Origin: an uncultured Bacteroidales bacterium
Lineage (GTDB): Bacteria; Bacteroidota; Bacteroidia; Bacteroidales; UBA3824
Length of the DNA stretch: 9,464 nt
Assembly (NCBI GenBank): GCA_937877455.1
Contig: CALFIU010000170.1
Location: forward strand, 1-9,464
Reading direction: 5' to 3'
This document shows positions 6,918 to 9,464 of the stretch, one piece after another. Both the position numbers and the translations under genes were made by a program. The notes below the pieces were generated by a model. That model was not told the origin of the DNA and searched no databases. It saw nothing but the letters and a program-made list of their open reading frames with translations. Every line of letters starts with the position of its first letter. The first letter of the stretch is position 1.

Positions 6918-7751
6918 TTAATTTTGTGTCAACTGATTAAAAATGTCGCAGCCTAAGACTTTAAGTGAGGTTTTGGCAATTTCCAACATTATTTCAAACA
7001 CATCTTTTGCCTTCCAATGCCCTCCATCGCCTTGTGTGTATATTGAAGCGGCTTGGAGCATTATCATTTGGTCGCCGTGCTTTACAAACTTGTTTTTGCA
7101 AAGGTTTGTGTTAATGGGCATACCGTAGTTGGCGGCGGTGAGACGGTCGAGTCGGTTTAACATTCCCGAATTATATTCTAATGTAACAATCCTTCCATCA
7201 GGACGTTTCACAGAAATCGTCTCGGTCATAAAATTGGAACTTTCCAAAAAAAGGACGTAAGGGAAATGAGATTCGGCAAGCATAAAGTTTGCAATTTCAG
7301 CAATGTTTTTATGAGAACGTTCAATCGCATTGCCCGCCGCCATCAAATCTTGGTCGTTGTTTTTGCCAACGAGTGTGCCTTCACGGATATTTTCGATGTC
7401 TTTTCCTTGGCGTTTCGCCTCCGACACCAGTAATACTCGCCAATTACCTTGGTCGTCTTTCACCTCAATGATTCCGCCGTCGGGTATTATGCCAGAATTA
7501 GCCACAAACAATGTTTGCCCAAATTCAGGGTCAATTTTTTGTAATGCTGCATTTATTTCTTCTTTTTTGATTTCTTTGCGGTAACGAAACGACAATTTCG
7601 GATAATCGGTTTCGAGTTGCTCTATAACAAAGTGCGAAATCTTGCCCACCGTCATATCGTGCAATTTTGCCTCGTCGCCGAATATCCCAATCACACCTTT
7701 TGATGCTTTGTGCTGCGTGGTCAACCTATTTGACTGATTTTTCTTTTCCAT
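6918..7751 (-). CDS. EcoRI-type type II restriction endonuclease
   Basis: A 277-aa protein, the length I recall for EcoRI, and collinear with it from end to end. Catalytic residues are present as PD (P90-D91) and EAK (E111, K113), the PD-(D/E)XK site. The recognition segment DLMAAGNAIERSHKN (135-149) keeps N141, E144 and R145; NRLDRLTAANYGMPIN (199-214) keeps R200 and R203. In EcoRI these contact the GAATTC bases, so cutting at G^AATTC as a homodimer is the strong prediction. HQGKDI of EcoRI reads RQGKDI here. It is the first gene of a two-gene operon with the methyltransferase and has its own Bacteroidota promoter 30 bp upstream. The start at 7751 (MEKKNQSNRLT) aligns with the EcoRI N-terminus. 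No controller gene is visible. Confidence 0.97.
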   Translation of the reverse strand: MEKKNQSNRLTTQHKASKGVIGIFGDEAKLHDMTVGKISHFVIEQLETDYPKLSFRYRKEIKKEEINAALQKIDPEFGQTLFVANSGIIPDGGIIEVKDDQGNWRVLLVSEAKRQGKDIENIREGTLVGKNNDQDLMAAGNAIERSHKNIAEIANFMLAESHFPYVLFLESSNFMTETISVKRPDGRIVTLEYNSGMLNRLDRLTAANYGMPINTNLCKNKFVKHGDQMIMLQAASIYTQGDGGHWKAKDVFEIMLEIAKTSLKVLGCDIFNQLTQN

Positions 7752-7780
7752 TGTCGTTGCAGTGCTAATAATCTAATGCG

Positions 7781-7811
7781 CAAAGTTAGGAAGTTTTTTC
7801 AGAATTGCAAA
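7781..7811 (-). promoter_or_regulatory. Consensus Bacteroidota promoter of the restriction-modification operon
   Basis: On the minus strand TTTG (7808-7811), exactly 19 bp, then TAACTTTG (7781-7788) is a full match to TTTG-N19-TAnnTTTG. The predicted start of transcription leaves a leader of roughly 25 nt before the ATG at 7751. No operator-like palindrome for a C protein overlaps it; a small 6-bp hairpin (TCTCTT 7825-7830 / AAGAGA 7834-7839) lies just upstream. Confidence 0.8.
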
Positions 7812-7891
7812 AGGATTTTTGTTGTCTCTTTGTAAGAGAGTTGATAATCAGTATAATATAAAAAATATCCCCAAAATTATACATTTATTTG

Positions 7892-7922
7892 TTGGCGTTT
7901 TGAAAAAAATTTTCTATATTTG
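7892..7922 (+). promoter_or_regulatory. Probable promoter of the structured leader and PUA/EVE-like gene
   Basis: TATATTTG (7915-7922) matches TAnnTTTG; 19 bp upstream is TTGG (7892-7895), one mismatch from TTTG. Transcription would start near 7926, about 280 nt before the ATG at 8207. It diverges from the restriction operon promoter, about 80 bp away. Confidence 0.55.
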
Positions 7923-7925
7923 CGA

Positions 7926-8206
7926 TTGGTATTTGGTACAGTTGCAAGTATTGAAACCGACAAATAAGACTTTTGCGAAAGCGTTATGCTTTTCTTGATT
8001 ATGGAAACGTAAGAAACTTCCAAACAATTTAGCGAGAGACAGCATAAGATTTTGCCTATCGTATAGGGGTGAACCGTTATAATATGTCTTCGCTATAAGG
8101 TAATTCTCACGGGATGTATTAAGTGTATGCGGTTCGCGCTTTCGGTATGCAAGATGTTAAATAATTCCTTTCTGACCGCAAAAGGAGGTAAAAGATTATC
8201 TTAGGT
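7926..8206 (+). ncRNA. Candidate structured RNA or long 5' leader upstream of the PUA/EVE-like gene
   Basis: About 280 bases without a credible open frame, but with a dense row of inverted repeats. They are: ATTTGGT/ACC-CAAAT (7931-7937, 7956-7965, with a 3-nt bulge); CTTT-TGCG-AAAG (7970-7981); TTATGCT/AGCATAA (7984-7990, 8041-8047), directly continued by TTTCTT/AAGAAA (7991-7996, 8011-8016); CCTAT-CGT-ATAGG (8055-8067); GTGA/TCAC (8069-8072, 8107-8110), enclosing ACC(G)TTATA/TATAAGGT (8073-8081, 8094-8101); and TCCTTT/AAAGGA (8166-8171, 8181-8186). The last one would hide part of an AGGAGG. A GTATGC word is directly repeated at 8125 and 8145. I do not recognise a known RNA family. It could be a regulatory leader, an independent small RNA, or a degenerate sequence; no terminator is visible before 8207. 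Confidence 0.45.
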
Positions 8207-8647
8207 ATGAATAATTACTTTATTCAAACTTTCAATCCAATCAAATGGTTTGAGGCAGGATACCTTCCCGAAGATTTCGACAATGAATTGGAAGAATTCA
8301 AACATAACGGAACGATTACTTTGTCGTGGAGTATGCAATCTCATAGAATAGCCAAAGACGGAGACATTAGCTTCTTCTTGGTGCAAGGTGTTAACCCAAG
8401 AGGAATCTATGGCGCGGGAATAATCAAAGGCGATCCGTATGAAGATCCAAATTGGAATGGTAATGGACGAATCATTCATTATGTTGATGTTTGTGTGAAA
8501 AAATTTATACACTACACAAAACCGTTTATTACATTGAATGAATTGCAACGCATTGATCCTAACTACAATTGGAGTCCACGTAGCGGTGGCATCACACTAC
8601 CTTTGCCAACAGGAAAAATCTTGGCAGAACGATTGCATATGAAGTAG
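8207..8647 (+). CDS. Stand-alone PUA/EVE-like domain protein (putative modified-base reader)
   Basis: A 146-aa soluble protein consisting of one domain. Seen: FNPIKWF (9-15); a helix with FDNELEEFKHNGTI (24-37); WSMQSHRIAKDGDISFFLVQ (41-60); GVNPRGIYGAGIIKGDPYED (61-80); PNWNGNGRIIHYVDV (81-95); and NWSPRSGGITLP (121-132). From memory this matches the EVE/PUA-like domain found at the N-terminus of HNH-type endonucleases, where RQG..PRGI.G.G and WSPQSSGI are hallmarks. EVE domains bind modified bases such as 5-methylcytosine derivatives. Here no nuclease follows: the frame stops at 8647 and a terminator comes next. Position beside a restriction-modification system supports a defence role, perhaps with a partner elsewhere. 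Binding activity is inference. Confidence 0.75.
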   Translation: MNNYFIQTFNPIKWFEAGYLPEDFDNELEEFKHNGTITLSWSMQSHRIAKDGDISFFLVQGVNPRGIYGAGIIKGDPYEDPNWNGNGRIIHYVDVCVKKFIHYTKPFITLNELQRIDPNYNWSPRSGGITLPLPTGKILAERLHMK

Positions 8648-8670
8648 TTATCTCGACACAAGAACATTAT

Positions 8671-8718
8671 AAGAGTTTACCAAATAATCTTGTAGTATAG
8701 TGAAATTGGTAAACTTTT
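8671..8718 (+). terminator. Probable terminator of the PUA/EVE-like gene
   Basis: AAGAGTTTACCAA (8671-8683) pairs with TTGGTAAACTTTT (8706-8718) over 13 positions with one G-U pair, around a 22-base loop. It starts 24 bp after the stop codon. The 3' arm ends in TTTT, and AGAATAAGTTTATATT follows, so termination is plausible though the U-tract is weak. Confidence 0.65.
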
Positions 8719-8750
8719 AGAATAAGTTTATATTGTGAATTCAATAATCA

Positions 8751-9031
8751 TCACACCTTTATCACCTCTTCTCCTAACGCCACCTCAATCTTAGCAAATG
8801 TCGCAATGGTGAAATTATGCCCACCGCCAATCCACTTGGACACTGCGGCTTCGGAAGTTCCAACAAGACGTGCAAACTCCTTTTGCGACAACCTTTGCGA
8901 CGCAAGGCGGCATAAATCTTGTCTGCAATTTGGTACGACCATTCCACCTCACGCTTAATTTCAGGCGGAGTGTCGGCTATTACTTGGTCAAAGAGTAGCT
9001 CTGTGGCTACGGAATGTTTCATAAATCTCAT
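8751..9031 (-). pseudogene. XRE-family HTH antitoxin-like gene with a one-base frameshift
   Basis: Two overlapping minus-strand frames together spell one known type of Bacteroidales HTH protein of ~93 residues. The first frame gives MRFMKHSVATELLFDQVIAD, then TPPEIKREVEWSYQIADKIY and AALRRKG. The second gives LSQKEFARLVGTSEAAVSKW, then IGGGHNFTIATFAKIEVALG and EEVIKV. The switch lies around 8889-8899, within CGCAAAGGTTGTCGCAAAAG; one base appears to be missing (GGTTG where GGNTTG is expected). The part after the switch is the complete DNA-binding helix-turn-helix. Intact relatives are antitoxins or regulators, usually next to a RelE/HigB-type toxin, and none is visible here. It may be a true pseudogene, a sequencing error, or rarely a frameshifted product. 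MKHS at 9022 is an alternative start. Confidence 0.8.
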
Positions 9032-9043
9032 TCTATTGTTAAT

Positions 9044-9058
9044 AACTTTTGAAAAGTT
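9044..9058. repeat. Palindrome immediately upstream of the XRE-like gene
   Basis: AACTTTT-G-AAAAGTT is a perfect 7-bp inverted repeat with one central base, 13 bp before the ATG at 9031. Size, symmetry and position suit an autorepression operator for an XRE dimer, which is how such antitoxins are commonly regulated; the assignment is inference. Confidence 0.45.
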
Positions 9059-9065
9059 TATAAAT

Positions 9066-9134
9066 GGGAACAACTTCCCAACCTGAGCATTTTCGTGAGG
9101 TCATGAAAATGCTCATCCACGTTGACACTCAACG
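9066..9134. repeat. Cluster of three further inverted repeats
   Basis: In a row: GGGAA-caac-TTCCC (9066-9079); TGAGCATTTTC (9084-9094) with GAAAATGCTCA (9105-9115), a perfect 11-bp stem around a 10-base loop; and CGTTG-acact-CAACG (9120-9134). None is followed by a U-run on either strand. They lie between the XRE-like start and an empty stretch, and could be operators, part of a transcript end, or remains of a lost toxin-gene region. Confidence 0.5.
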
Positions 9135-9304
9135 TTTTGCAGATTTGATTTAGATATAGTAATTATGTCCATATTGATTCTAATTGATTACGACAACAAA
9201 TATACATAAATTTTTATGATTTGCATCCTTTTTTCCATTATCTTTGCCCTCTGAAATTAAACAAATCACATCAATAAGCATATTCAAAATTTCACCACGT
9301 TCAG
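9135..9304. other. Mostly empty, AT-rich stretch
   Basis: No gene, tRNA or repeat is visible. The one signal is TATCTTTG (9239-9246), which fits the -7 promoter box on the plus strand. A TTTG lies 15 bp upstream of it, shorter than the usual spacer. It could drive a short transcript through the small open frame at 9305. Confidence 0.4.
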
Positions 9305-9397
9305 ATGGACGGCGGACACGCAGCACATTTTTTGGAAGAATTGCAGGCAGCGATTAGTGATTTAAAATTATTTTTGCTAACTTTGCATCGAACATAA
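9305..9397 (+). CDS. Possible short open frame or gene fragment, 30 residues
   Basis: ATG at 9305 opens a 30-codon frame beginning MDGGHAAHFLEELQAAISDL and ending in LHRT. The middle is amphipathic and has gene-like composition. A few in-frame codons before the ATG (KFHHVQ) read equally well until a TAA three codons further up, so it may be a remnant of a longer gene. Its 3' part overlaps the promoter of the next gene. No family recognised; it may be chance. Confidence 0.25.
   Translation: MDGGHAAHFLEELQAAISDLKLFLLTLHRT
9378..9385 (+). promoter_or_regulatory. -7 box of the promoter for the right-edge AAA-ATPase/nuclease gene
   Basis: TAACTTTG is a perfect TAnnTTTG element 27 bp upstream of the ATG at 9413. 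A TTAG 20 bp further upstream (9354-9357) is one mismatch from the TTTG -33 element. Confidence 0.55.
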
Positions 9398-9412
9398 AAA
9401 GCGCAAGTTACT

Positions 9413-9464
9413 ATGGGCATTTACCTCAATCCAAGCAACGTCGGTTTTAAGGAGATTTTAGCCG
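9413..9464 (+). CDS. AAA-ATPase-like / PD-(D/E)XK family protein, N-terminal start (3' truncated by the window)
   Basis: Seventeen codons are visible: MGIYLNPSNVGFKEILA. This is the characteristic opening of the Bacteroidales AAA-ATPase-like/PD-(D/E)XK proteins (usual form MGIYLNPGN..F......YVDKT), whose Walker-type ATPase domain follows. The start is preceded by a good -7 box and a leader of about 20 nt. It is a second member of the family whose C-terminus lies at the left edge, in the same orientation. Whether it is intact cannot be judged here. Confidence 0.75.
   Translation, partial: MGIYLNPSNVGFKEILA

Noticed and set aside
7825..7839. TCTCTT-TGT-AAGAGA as a controller-protein operator (C-box) for the restriction operon
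   Set aside because: It is a simple tight hairpin upstream of the -33 element, without the double-dyad layout of C-boxes, and no controller gene is present.
7926..8206. 6S RNA, tmRNA, SRP RNA or RNase P RNA in the structured stretch
   Set aside because: None of the remembered core signatures of these RNAs is present, and there is no terminator before the downstream gene.
7926..8206. Retron-type or reverse-transcriptase-linked RNA
   Set aside because: No reverse transcriptase gene or fragment is found in the window.
1..9464. CRISPR array, tRNA or rRNA genes, insertion sequences with terminal repeats
   Set aside because: No regularly spaced repeats, no cloverleaf-like sequences and no transposase or integrase reading frame were seen on either strand.

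Overview
The window looks like a chromosomal accessory region of a member of the Bacteroidota, probably Bacteroidales. It is AT-rich, start codons are mostly preceded by A-rich leaders rather than Shine-Dalgarno sequences, and several genes carry the Bacteroidota sigma-factor signature TTTG-N19/20-TAnnTTTG. Several families are typical of this phylum: the DUF6057-like membrane protein, the AAA-ATPase/PD-(D/E)XK proteins and the MKHS-type XRE regulator. All family calls come from reading the translations and from memory; nothing was searched.

Layout. Positions 1-263 hold the C-terminal end of an AAA-ATPase-like/PD-(D/E)XK protein. It runs tail to tail into a YbaK/ProX-type aminoacyl-tRNA deacylase on the minus strand (164-682), and the two overlap by 100 bp. 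A hairpin terminator (741-767) separates that gene from two more minus-strand genes: a small two-helix membrane protein (795-1337) and a small lipoprotein (1433-1813) with a near-consensus promoter. Positions 2072-5682 form a cell-envelope block. A DUF6057-like polytopic protein (2072-3781, minus) diverges from a lipoprotein with a TolB/PD40 propeller and one CxxCH haem motif (3868-5328, plus). That gene is followed by a 104-aa membrane protein and a strong terminator.

Positions 5783-9031 form a defence-type island. It starts with a 5'-truncated GyrI-like remnant. Next comes a complete EcoRI-type restriction-modification system on the minus strand: endonuclease (6918-7751), then methyltransferase (5951-6907). 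The endonuclease has the same length as EcoRI, with every catalytic and recognition residue I can check at the same position, so the predicted target is GAATTC. It has a textbook Bacteroidota promoter. Divergent from it, a long non-coding stretch rich in hairpins (about 7926-8206) leads into a stand-alone PUA/EVE-like domain protein (8207-8647). Such domains usually bind modified bases in DNA or RNA and are often fused to nucleases. Behind it lies an XRE-family antitoxin-like gene broken by a one-base frameshift (8751-9031), with four inverted repeats upstream.

The window ends with the promoter and first 17 codons of another protein of the same AAA-ATPase/PD-(D/E)XK family as the one at the left edge, in the same orientation. 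The region is therefore bracketed by two directly oriented members of one multicopy family. Together with the gene remnants and overlapping gene ends, this suggests a hotspot of gene gain and loss. The least explained element is the structured leader in front of the PUA/EVE-like gene.
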